DNA from: Pseudomonadota bacterium
Lineage (GTDB): Bacteria; Pseudomonadota; Alphaproteobacteria; Rhizobiales; Afifellaceae
Reading direction: 5' to 3'
Assembly: GCA_023417735.1 (NCBI GenBank)
Contig: JAEZEK010000093.1
Span: forward strand, 1 to 6,112
DNA length: 6,112 nucleotides
Both the position numbers and the translations under genes were made by a program. The notes under the pieces were generated by a model that made no database searches, had not been told where the DNA came from, and saw only the letters and a program-made list of their open reading frames with translations. Shown here piece by piece: positions 1 through 6,112 of this stretch (its first letter is position 1; each line of letters begins with the position of its first letter).

Positions 1-120
1 GAGGACGGCGGGAATCCGGATCATGCCCCAGAGCCCGGCCGCATCCGTGCGTTCGGCGTCTTCGCGGCGGTCGGAACGGCCCTGCGGCCGTCCGAACGGC
101 GCGTCGTGGTGCGCTGTCAT
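1..120 (-). CDS. Possible partial CDS, N-terminus of an unrecognised protein, runs off left edge
   Basis: Reading leftwards from an ATG at 120, the frame stays open for 40 codons to the window edge, beginning MTAHHDAPFG and continuing through a charged Arg/Asp/Glu-rich stretch to GLWGMIRIPAVL. The third codon positions are mostly G or C, as in the neighbouring genes. The polar start followed by a hydrophobic turn would suit a cytoplasmic N-terminal tail before a membrane segment, but too little is visible to name a family. It lies 53 bp downstream of the 118-residue gene on the same strand and could be cotranscribed with it. Points against: no Shine-Dalgarno sequence stands close to the ATG (the nearest GGGAGGA is about 22 nt away), and a strong hairpin (71-95) lies inside the frame. 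The opposite-strand frame across this stretch is Arg/Pro/Ser-rich and looks like a shadow. Confidence 0.4.
   Translation of the reverse strand, partial: MTAHHDAPFGRPQGRSDRREDAERTDAAGLWGMIRIPAVL
71..95. repeat. Bulged inverted repeat (10-bp stem)
   Basis: TCGG, a bulged A, then ACGGCC pairs with GGCCGT and CCGA around a CTGC loop. This gives ten G/C-rich pairs with one bulge. It falls inside the possible partial coding frame on the minus strand and no T-run follows on either strand, so it does not look like a classical terminator. It could be an mRNA structure or simply codon-constrained GC-rich sequence. Confidence 0.35.
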
Positions 121-173
121 TGGTCCAATCGCTGGAACGCGATCCTCCCGCTTGAGGCGTGAGCGGGACCGGG

Positions 174-530
174 TCAGGCCGCCGCCCGCTCCTCCGCCTG
201 CAGTGGCGCGACGACACGGTGGTCCGACCGCAGCCGTTCGAACACGTCGATGGAGGACTTCGCGAGCCCCCTCAGCTGCGGGTCGATCGCCTCCTCGTCG
301 CTGAAGGCGAATCCCTCCTCGGTGGCCGTGACGGAGACGAGCTGCGGTTCGTCGTGCTCGACGAGGCGAACCACCGCGCACTCGACCACGCGGCCGTCCT
401 CGCGCGGCGCAGGGAGCACGAAGACGAGGTCGCCGCCCGCCGCGCGCGCAGCGTCGCGGACAGCCTCGGCGAGGTTCAGCTTCCCGGCCTCGGCGATCTC
501 CAGCGCCATCTCGAATTCCAGCCTCGCCAT
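174..530 (-). CDS. Hypothetical protein, 118 aa, soluble
   Basis: The family is not recognised. The ATG at 530 is preceded by GGAGG with a 6-nt gap (GGAGGcagcgcATG), which supports this start. The protein is small and acidic, with no signal peptide and no membrane segment. Visible features are an amphipathic, Ala/Glu-rich N-terminal helix (residues 1-31, MARLEFEMAL...), then alternating strand-like stretches (DLVFVLP about 34-40; VVECAVVRLVEH about 48-59; PQLVSVTATEEGFAF about 62-76), then a helical C-terminal part (about 84-101) ending in an Ala/Glu tail. There is a single cysteine (Cys51). The pattern suggests a small alpha/beta fold, but no catalytic motif can be pointed to. Codon use matches the neighbours. 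It is transcribed divergently from the acyl-CoA ligase across a 191-bp gap. Confidence 0.75.
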   Translation of the reverse strand: MARLEFEMALEIAEAGKLNLAEAVRDAARAAGGDLVFVLPAPREDGRVVECAVVRLVEHDEPQLVSVTATEEGFAFSDEEAIDPQLRGLAKSSIDVFERLRSDHRVVAPLQAEERAAA

Positions 531-558
531 GCGCTGCCTCCGTCACTCGCGGCGGGCG

Positions 559-573
559 CCCGGACGATCCGGG
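559..573 (-). repeat. Short inverted repeat in leader of the 118-aa gene
   Basis: CCCGGA-CGA-TCCGGG is a perfect 6-bp inverted repeat with a 3-nt centre, 28 bp upstream of the start of the minus-strand hypothetical gene. It may be an operator or a leader hairpin. In DNA this GC-rich, such short repeats also arise by chance. Confidence 0.25.
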
Positions 574-668
574 CCGTGTGCCGCTACTCATTCCGTGACG
601 GTGATGTAACGCACGGCTTGCGGCGACAGTTCGGTCCCATTTGGGTTTTTGTCGGGCCTCGACGCCGC

Positions 669-697
669 TTGCGCTGCCGGTGCGAACGTCCTGATAT
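669..697 (+). promoter_or_regulatory. Candidate weak promoter for the acyl-CoA ligase
   Basis: TTGCGC (669-674) and TGATAT (692-697) are separated by 17 bp. Each matches the sigma-70 consensus at only three of six positions, but this is the best-spaced pair seen in the divergent region. It would give a leader of about 18 nt that still contains the GGGAGGAA ribosome binding site. Alphaproteobacterial promoters often deviate from consensus, so this is only a suggestion. Confidence 0.2.
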
Positions 698-721
698 GGA
701 GGAAACCCGGGAGGAACGGCG

Positions 722-2347
<1,626 letters not shown>

Positions 2348-2360
2348 CGCTCCTCCAAAT

Positions 2361-2379
2361 CTCCCGCTTCGCCTGGGAG
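2361..2379 (+). promoter_or_regulatory. Possible hairpin covering the DUF1499 ribosome binding site
   Basis: CTCCC (2361-2365) can pair with GGGAG (2375-2379) across a 9-nt loop, and TCCTCC (2351-2356) offers an alternative partner. GGGAGG at 2375-2380 is the Shine-Dalgarno sequence of the DUF1499 gene, 7 nt before its ATG. The pairing is short and may not matter in vivo. Confidence 0.25.
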
Positions 2380-2387
2380 GTTCGGGA

Positions 2388-3179
2388 ATGGGAGCGCGAG
2401 TCGCCATCCGCCGGTCGCGTGCGGCACTCTATTCGCGGCGGTTCGGAGCGGTCGCGCTGCCGGTCCTGGCGCTCGGCGCCGTCGGCCACCGGATCGGTGT
2501 CGTCGACACCGACACGCTGCTCGTGGTGATCCTCGTCGGCTTTCTGCTTGCGACCGCGGCGTTCGCGGCCGGCATCTATGCCCTGGCCGACATCTGGCAC
2601 TCCGGGGCGCAAGGCGTCGGCCATGCCTTTGCCGGCCTCATCTACGCCGCGCCCGCGCTCGTCCTGCTGGCGCTGTCGCTCTACGCCACCGCCGCCTATC
2701 CCCGGCTCGCCGACATCTCGACCGACTGGGACGACCCGCTGCGCTTCAGCGCGGCCGAAGACCTCGCGCCGAGCGAGGATCTCGGCGCCTATGCCGCCGC
2801 CCAGAACGCGGCCTATCCCGACGTGACGGCCCGGCTCTACGCGATCGACGCGGAGCAGGTGTTCGCGGTCGCGGAGGAGCTCGTCGCCGAGCGCGGCTGG
2901 CGGGTCGCCGCATCCTTTCCGCCGGAGGCGGCAGGAGACGGCGGGCTGATCGAGGCGGAGGCGCGCACGCCGATCTTCGGCTTCGCCGACGACGTGCTCG
3001 TCCGCGTCCAGGGATTGCCGGAGGGCACGCGCGTGGACGTGCGTTCCCGCTCGCGGATCGGCGAGCACGACCTCTCGACCAATGCGCGCCGCATCCGCGC
3101 CTTCCTGAACGACCTCGACGCTGCGCTCGCCGGGGTCCTCAATCCGTCCGGCGGCGCGGGCGCACCGGCGGCGGACTAG
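2388..3179 (+). CDS. DUF1499 domain-containing membrane protein
   Basis: A 263-residue protein with an N-terminal membrane domain and a C-terminal DUF1499 domain whose molecular function is not known. Three hydrophobic segments are visible (about residues 19-35, 43-64 and 80-103), after a basic N-terminus (MGARVAIRRSRAALYSRR). The DUF1499 part begins at YPRLADISTDWDDP (104-117) and carries typical family signatures: a YP..A motif near 143, AEELVAERGWR (162-172), a GFADDVLVRV strand (198-207), and VDVRSRSRIGEHDLSTNARRIRAFL (216-240). The frame is open further upstream to 2247, but that extension overlaps the ligase and is Arg/Ser-rich. The ATG at 2388 has GGGAGG with a 7-nt gap and gives a sensible protein. 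It is likely the second gene of an operon with the acyl-CoA ligase; a functional link between them is not evident. Confidence 0.9.
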   Translation: MGARVAIRRSRAALYSRRFGAVALPVLALGAVGHRIGVVDTDTLLVVILVGFLLATAAFAAGIYALADIWHSGAQGVGHAFAGLIYAAPALVLLALSLYATAAYPRLADISTDWDDPLRFSAAEDLAPSEDLGAYAAAQNAAYPDVTARLYAIDAEQVFAVAEELVAERGWRVAASFPPEAAGDGGLIEAEARTPIFGFADDVLVRVQGLPEGTRVDVRSRSRIGEHDLSTNARRIRAFLNDLDAALAGVLNPSGGAGAPAAD

Positions 3180-3187
3180 GCCCGAAG

Positions 3188-3200
3188 CCGGCGGCGCCGG
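3188..3200. terminator. Weak candidate bidirectional hairpin between convergent genes
   Basis: CCGGC-GGC-GCCGG is a perfect 5-bp inverted repeat in the 27-bp gap between the convergent stop codons at 3179 and 3207. Its position suits a shared terminator, but no T-run follows on either strand, so it is at best an imperfect intrinsic terminator. Confidence 0.25.
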
Positions 3201-3206
3201 GAGCGG

Positions 3207-3908
3207 TCAATGCGCCGCGCCCTCGAGCGCCAAGGTGCGGATGTCCCGGAGCACGATGTCCGGATCGAGGAAGTCCATGCTGTAGATGTTGCGGACGAGC
3301 CCCGCCTCGTCGATCAGGAACACCCGCAGGATATGGCCGATGATCGGCGAGGCGCCCGCCGCGGGCGTCACGGGCGCGACGGCCTGATCGTAGCCCGCGA
3401 GAACGGGGGCGAGTGCGGCATCATCCGGCGCGGTCAGGAACAGCCATTCCGCGCCGCCGTCCCCCGGCTCGCGCCAGGCGGCGCCGTAGTCCGCCATCAC
3501 CGCCGGGGTGTCGTGCGCCGGGTCGAAGCTCATCGAGACCAGCCGGAGCCGCTCCGCGAGGCCGGGCTCCGCGCGAGCCTGCTCCCTGATCCGGGCCAGC
3601 TGCATCGTCGCAGTCGGGCAGATGTCCGTGCAGCTCGTATAGATGAAGGAGAAGACCGTGATGCGGCCGCGCACGAGGGCGGCGAGCTCGGCGCGCGCTC
3701 CGGCCTCGGTCAGGACGGTGCCGCCGGCGGCGCTTCGGATCGGCGGCAGCCGGTAGCTGCCCGGCTCCGGAAGCGCGAAGGCATAGGGGGAGGCCTGGCC
3801 GGGTGGGGCGGCGGCGGGAGGTCCGTGCGGGCCGTCGTGAGCCGCCGCGGGGGCGGCCAGGACGGCCGTCGCCAGGAGCACGGCGGCAAGCGCGCGATGC
3901 CGGGACAT
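3207..3908 (-). CDS. SCO1/SenC/PrrC family exported copper chaperone / thioredoxin-fold protein
   Basis: SCO proteins bind copper and deliver it to, or reduce cysteines in, copper enzymes in the periplasm. This 233-residue product has a Sec signal peptide (basic MSRHR, hydrophobic core about 6-19, AXA-type cleavage after Ala23). A thioredoxin-like domain follows from about 50 to 230. The copper-binding CxxxC is present as SCTDICP (Cys93, Cys97), followed by the family segment SMSFDPAHDTP (125-135). The third copper ligand is His192 in IIGHILRVFLIDEAG. The ATG at 3908 is preceded by GAGGTGATC, an excellent match to the 16S anti-Shine-Dalgarno end. The frame remains open upstream into mtoX, but that extension is an out-of-frame shadow. 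The gene lies 47 bp downstream of mtoX, and SCO genes are known neighbours of mtoX, so copper supply to MtoX is the most likely job. The predicted mature N-terminus starts with histidine (HDGPHG). Confidence 0.92.
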   Translation of the reverse strand: MSRHRALAAVLLATAVLAAPAAAHDGPHGPPAAAPPGQASPYAFALPEPGSYRLPPIRSAAGGTVLTEAGARAELAALVRGRITVFSFIYTSCTDICPTATMQLARIREQARAEPGLAERLRLVSMSFDPAHDTPAVMADYGAAWREPGDGGAEWLFLTAPDDAALAPVLAGYDQAVAPVTPAAGASPIIGHILRVFLIDEAGLVRNIYSMDFLDPDIVLRDIRTLALEGAAH

Positions 3909-3928
3909 GATCACCTCGCAATGAGGCG

Positions 3929-3948
3929 GCGGAGCCCGAAGGCTCCGC
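3929..3948 (-). other. Intercistronic UUCG-tetraloop hairpin between mtoX and the SCO gene
   Basis: On the minus-strand transcript, GCGGAGCC and GGCTCCGC form a perfect 8-bp stem closed by a C(UUCG)G tetraloop, one of the most stable RNA hairpins. It begins 7 nt after the mtoX stop codon and ends 20 nt before the SCO start codon. No U-run follows, so full termination is unlikely. More plausible roles are protecting the mtoX mRNA 3' end or lowering transcription or translation of the downstream gene. Confidence 0.6.
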
Positions 3949-3955
3949 GCCGGGT

Positions 3956-5317
3956 TCAGTTCGTGTAGAGGCTCGCCGCGCCGAACGCCATCATGTGCGG
4001 CCGGCCCAGCCCTTCTTGCGTGAAGTCGATCTCGAAGCGCGGGGCGAGTTCCTTGCCGTCCCAGGTGTAGGCCTTCAGGAACTGCTCGTTGGCGTCGCCC
4101 GCCTTGTCCCAGTTCTCCAGCAGCGAGCTCGTGTAATAGAGCCGCTCGCCGTCCCAGCTCTGCGAGACCATGTTCACCTGCTCGCCGATCTTCTTCTCGT
4201 AGATCTGCTTCGGCTGGTGCGGGTCGGAGACGTCGAAGACGCGCGTTATGCCGTCCATGAAGGTGTTCGCGAAGAGGGTCCTGTCGTCCGCGCTGAGGCT
4301 GATGTCGACCGGCACCGGCAGCTTCGACGGATCGCCGATGTCGGCCACGGCCTTGGCCTGCCAGTCGCCGCCCTCGTCCTCGTAGACCAGCCAGATCTGC
4401 GAGGTGAGCGCGGTCGACGTGAAGGCATGGGCGGTATTCTCGCCCCAGGCCCACCGGACCTCGAGCGGCACGCCCGGCACCTGGAACACCTTCTTCGGCG
4501 TGCGCGCGTGGAAGTCCCAGATCACCATGGAATTCCCGAACTTCTTCATCGCCTCCGGGTCGCCTGCGACCTCGCCGAACGGACGCATGTAGTTCTCGCG
4601 GCCCGTGAAGGAGGAGGTCAGCATCACGTTCTTGCGCGGCAGGACGCGGGCGTCGTAGCCGTAGCCGTCGGCGAACTCGCCGCCCGGCAGGTCCTTCCCC
4701 GTCTCGGCGTCGGGAATCCAGTGCGTGGCGATGAATTCGCCCTCGTTGGAGAATTCCACGAGCGCGGTCTTGCCGGTGCCGTCCGCATTGGAGAGCGCCG
4801 GGATCAGCATGCGGCCGGGCAGCGCATAGGCGCCGTGGGGGCCGACCGCGCCGCCGGTCTTCTCGGCGAAATCGTCGATCGTCTTGACCAGCTTCGGGTT
4901 CGCCGGGTCGGTCGCGACGTCGAAGACGAAGATCCGGCTGGTGTCGAGCCCGGCCGCCCAGAACTGGCGCCGGTCGTCGGTGAAGCCGCCGTGATGGGCC
5001 TCGTTGCGGCCGCCGACGGAATCGGAATCGATGACCTTGCCGAAGGTCGGCGAGCCGTCGCGCACGTCGATCGTGACGAGCTTGTCCGATCCGTCCCCGA
5101 CTCCCTCGGCGCCGAGCGTCCAGACGTAGACGTAATCCTCCTGCCCGGTGATCTTCGGCATGTAGGGCGAGAGGCACGTCTCGTCGGCGCGCGCGGGGGC
5201 GACCGCGAAAGCCGCAGCGAGCGCGGCCGCGGCGGCGCCTGCCAGCAGGACGTGTCCGAGCTTCGCGCTCATGTCGGCGCGGGCGCTCGCCCGGCCCCTA
5301 TCTCTCCTTGACGTCAT
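3956..5317 (-). CDS. mtoX: Methanethiol oxidase, SBP56 (selenium-binding protein) family, exported
   Basis: Predicted periplasmic copper-dependent enzyme that oxidises methanethiol to formaldehyde, hydrogen sulfide and hydrogen peroxide, as known for MtoX of Hyphomicrobium and relatives. The 453-residue precursor has a signal peptide with an Arg-rich start, a hydrophobic core (about 20-40) and an ARA cleavage site after residue 44. The mature part opens DETCLSPYMPKITGQEDYVYVWTLG and is a full-length SBP56 beta-propeller. Family segments visible are GGRNEAHHGGF (102-112), GPHGAYALPGRM (159-170), FADGYGYDARVLPR (215-228), MRPFGE (244-249), ISLSADDRTLFANTF (339-353), and the C-terminal GLGRPHMMAFG (436-446). 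Histidines 108, 109, 161, 270 and 441 are candidate metal ligands; the only mature cysteine is Cys48. The start at 5317 is chosen for its GGGAGGA site; Met16 is an alternative without one. The SCO gene follows, as in known mtoX clusters. A less likely reading is a SBP56 homologue with another substrate. Confidence 0.9.
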   Translation of the reverse strand: MTSRRDRGRASARADMSAKLGHVLLAGAAAAALAAAFAVAPARADETCLSPYMPKITGQEDYVYVWTLGAEGVGDGSDKLVTIDVRDGSPTFGKVIDSDSVGGRNEAHHGGFTDDRRQFWAAGLDTSRIFVFDVATDPANPKLVKTIDDFAEKTGGAVGPHGAYALPGRMLIPALSNADGTGKTALVEFSNEGEFIATHWIPDAETGKDLPGGEFADGYGYDARVLPRKNVMLTSSFTGRENYMRPFGEVAGDPEAMKKFGNSMVIWDFHARTPKKVFQVPGVPLEVRWAWGENTAHAFTSTALTSQIWLVYEDEGGDWQAKAVADIGDPSKLPVPVDISLSADDRTLFANTFMDGITRVFDVSDPHQPKQIYEKKIGEQVNMVSQSWDGERLYYTSSLLENWDKAGDANEQFLKAYTWDGKELAPRFEIDFTQEGLGRPHMMAFGAASLYTN

Positions 5318-5324
5318 GGTTCTG

Positions 5325-5331
5325 TCCTCCC
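5325..5331 (-). promoter_or_regulatory. Ribosome binding site deciding the mtoX start
   Basis: GGGAGGA on the minus strand lies 7 nt before the ATG at 5317. The internal ATG at 5272 (Met16) has no comparable site, and the frame extension beyond 5317 up to 5455 has no family-like sequence. This fixes the longer signal peptide with its Arg-rich n-region. Confidence 0.75.
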
Positions 5332-5339
5332 TCGGCGGA

Positions 5340-5363
5340 ACGGCACAAGTTCTCACGTGCCGT
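5340..5363. promoter_or_regulatory. Inverted repeat in mtoX leader, candidate operator or mRNA hairpin
   Basis: ACGGCAC (5340-5346) and GTGCCGT (5357-5363) form a perfect 7-bp inverted repeat around a 10-bp spacer. The centre-to-centre spacing of the half-sites is 17 bp. It ends 8 bp upstream of the mtoX ribosome binding site. The geometry would suit a dimeric regulator, or on the transcript a leader stem-loop close to the start of translation. It abuts a second inverted repeat at 5363-5389. Confidence 0.5.
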
Positions 5364-5389
5364 GCATTCGCACCGAAGGGTGGAATGCA
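5363..5389. promoter_or_regulatory. Second, longer inverted repeat upstream of mtoX
   Basis: TGCATTC (5363-5369) pairs with GAATGCA (5383-5389). After one unpaired G at 5370, CACC pairs with GGTG around a 4-nt loop. The result is an 11-bp stem with a single bulge. The TGCATTC/GAATGCA arms are notably AT-richer than the surrounding DNA, which makes chance less likely. No T-run follows in either direction within 10 bp, so a simple terminator is not favoured. Confidence 0.5.
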
Positions 5390-5445
5390 GCGTGGGAGCG
5401 GGCATGGTATCGCGACGCGCCCGCTGGCCGGGTCCGCCGCCACGG

Positions 5446-5474
5446 AGAATACCACACGATCAGGCCGAACGGCC
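5446..5474 (-). promoter_or_regulatory. Candidate extended -10 promoter and palindrome upstream of mtoX
   Basis: On the minus strand TGGTATTCT (5454-5446) resembles an extended -10 element, TGn followed by a hexamer with the conserved T, A and final T. No recognisable -35 hexamer stands at 16-18 bp, which extended -10 promoters can tolerate. Twelve bp-scale palindrome GGCCG-AA-CGGCC (5463-5474) sits where a -35 region would be and could be a regulator site. Initiation near 5439 would give a leader of about 120 nt carrying both downstream inverted repeats. Confidence 0.25.
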
Positions 5475-5505
5475 CGCCATCGCGCCGTGGCTATCGGAGT
5501 CCCAA

Positions 5506-5528
5506 CGCCCGGTTCGGCCGGTCGGGCG
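5506..5528 (-). terminator. Possible hairpin just after the MBL-fold gene stop codon
   Basis: CGCCCG and CGGGCG form a perfect 6-bp inverted repeat with an 11-nt centre that starts immediately after the stop codon at 5529-5531. A nested CCGG...CCGG pairing is also possible. Its position suits a terminator, but no T-run follows. Confidence 0.3.
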
Positions 5529-6112
5529 CTAGCCCGGCGCGAGGCGGAAGTCTGCGGAAAGGTTTGGAGCGGCGTCCGACATCACCGCACCGCGGGCGAC
5601 GAGATCCTGCAGGTGCGCGAGGGTGGAGAGGCCGGCCGCCGCATGGAGCCGCGGATCGACGTCGCGGTAGATCGCCGCGACGATCTCCGGGACGGTGCGG
5701 TCGCCCCTGGCGAGCCGGTCGAGGATGGCGCGCTCGCGCATCCGGCGGTGCGTGCGCAACCCCCTCACATGGGCGTGCGCATTCCGGATCGCCGCCGTGG
5801 CCGGGGAGGTAGGTCGTTTCCGGCCGCTCGAGGAGCGTCTCGAGCGACCTCATGTAGTCGGCCATGCCGCCGTCTGGCGGGGCGACGACGGTGGTCGCCC
5901 AGCCCATCACGTGATCGCCGGAAAAGAGGACGTCCTCCCCGACGAGCGCGAAGGCGAGGTGATTGTCGGTGTGGCCGGGCGTGGCGACCGCCTGGAGCCG
6001 GAAGCCTTCGCCCGCGATCGTGGCGCCATGCGCGAGCCGCCGCGCCGGGGCGAAAGCCTGGTCGCCGGCCGCGTCGAGCCGCCCGTCGCCGCCGGCCGGG
6101 TGGGCTCCGGGG
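5529..6112 (-). pseudogene. Metallo-beta-lactamase-fold hydrolase with C-terminal winged helix, partial and frameshifted
   Basis: The 5' part lies beyond the right edge, including the HxHxDH motif. From the edge, the frame reads 107 codons to 5791 and contains GHTDNH (metal-site loop), VLFSGDHVMGW with the bridging aspartate, APPDGGMADYMRSLETLL, and YLPGHGG with the last metal-ligand histidine. The family-like sequence then continues in a different frame, from ATC at 5789 through IRNAHAHVRGLRTHRRMRERAIL, GDRTVPEIVAAIYRDVDP and LSTLAHLQDLVARGAV to the TAG at 5529. The second part is the winged-helix tail of LACTB2-like MBL proteins. The two parts differ by one surplus base (or two missing) in GGCGGCG near 5790-5796. 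Uncorrected, the first frame ends in an Arg/Pro-rich tail at 5491. This may be a real inactivating mutation or a sequence error. Substrate is unknown; hydrolases of this group include thioesterase- and glyoxalase II-like enzymes. It lies 211 bp upstream of mtoX. Confidence 0.8.

Noticed and set aside
3207..5177. 656-codon minus-strand frame that would join the SCO protein to a long N-terminal extension
   Set aside because: The extension is mtoX read out of frame and Arg-rich. The SCO start at 3908 has a signal peptide and an excellent ribosome binding site.
3995..5311. 438-codon plus-strand open frame antisense to mtoX
   Set aside because: It covers mtoX almost exactly on the other strand, is Arg/Val/Ala/Glu-rich without a family pattern, and arises from the GC3 bias of the real gene.
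5340..5363. Sigma-54 promoter suggested by GGCACG followed by TTGTGC on the minus strand
   Set aside because: The required GG and GC doublets are not 10 bp apart and the TTGC element is absent; the signal is explained by the inverted repeat.
5529..5768. Separate 79-aa gene starting at a GTG at 5768
   Set aside because: Homology-like sequence continues upstream of the GTG (IRNAHAH), and the product is the C-terminal winged-helix tail of the adjacent MBL-fold protein, so it is a frameshifted remainder and not an independent gene.

Overview
The window is about 6.1 kb of very GC-rich DNA with dense, GC3-biased coding. This fits a chromosomal segment of a high-GC alphaproteobacterium, possibly Rhizobiales-like; that placement is inferred from composition and protein flavour, not from a marker gene. 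No tRNA, rRNA, CRISPR array, insertion sequence or phage gene was seen.

Left part (1-721): on the minus strand there is an open frame running off the left edge (start at 120, weakly supported) and a 118-residue protein of unknown function (174-530). A 191-bp divergent region separates the latter from the next gene. Centre-left (722-3179, plus strand): a complete AMP-forming acyl-CoA ligase of the AlkK/DmdB-like group is followed 40 bp later by a DUF1499 membrane protein; the two probably form an operon. Centre-right (3207-5317, minus strand, convergent with the previous pair): an exported SBP56-family methanethiol oxidase (mtoX) is followed by an exported SCO1/SenC copper-chaperone protein, with a stable UUCG-tetraloop hairpin between them. 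Right edge (5529-6112, minus strand): the 3' part of a metallo-beta-lactamase-fold hydrolase whose frame is broken by a one-base shift just after its last metal-ligand histidine.

The coherent biology is sulfur and one-carbon metabolism. MtoX oxidises methanethiol to formaldehyde, hydrogen sulfide and hydrogen peroxide in the periplasm, and the SCO protein is the expected copper-delivery partner. The acyl-CoA ligase belongs to the group that includes DmdB, the 3-methylthiopropionate-CoA ligase of DMSP demethylation, a pathway that releases methanethiol. A functional link between ligase and oxidase is attractive but unproven, because the ligase group also contains many ordinary fatty acyl-CoA synthetases.

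The most unusual non-coding structure is a pair of abutting inverted repeats (5340-5363 and 5363-5389) just upstream of the mtoX ribosome binding site, which may be an operator or a structured mRNA leader.
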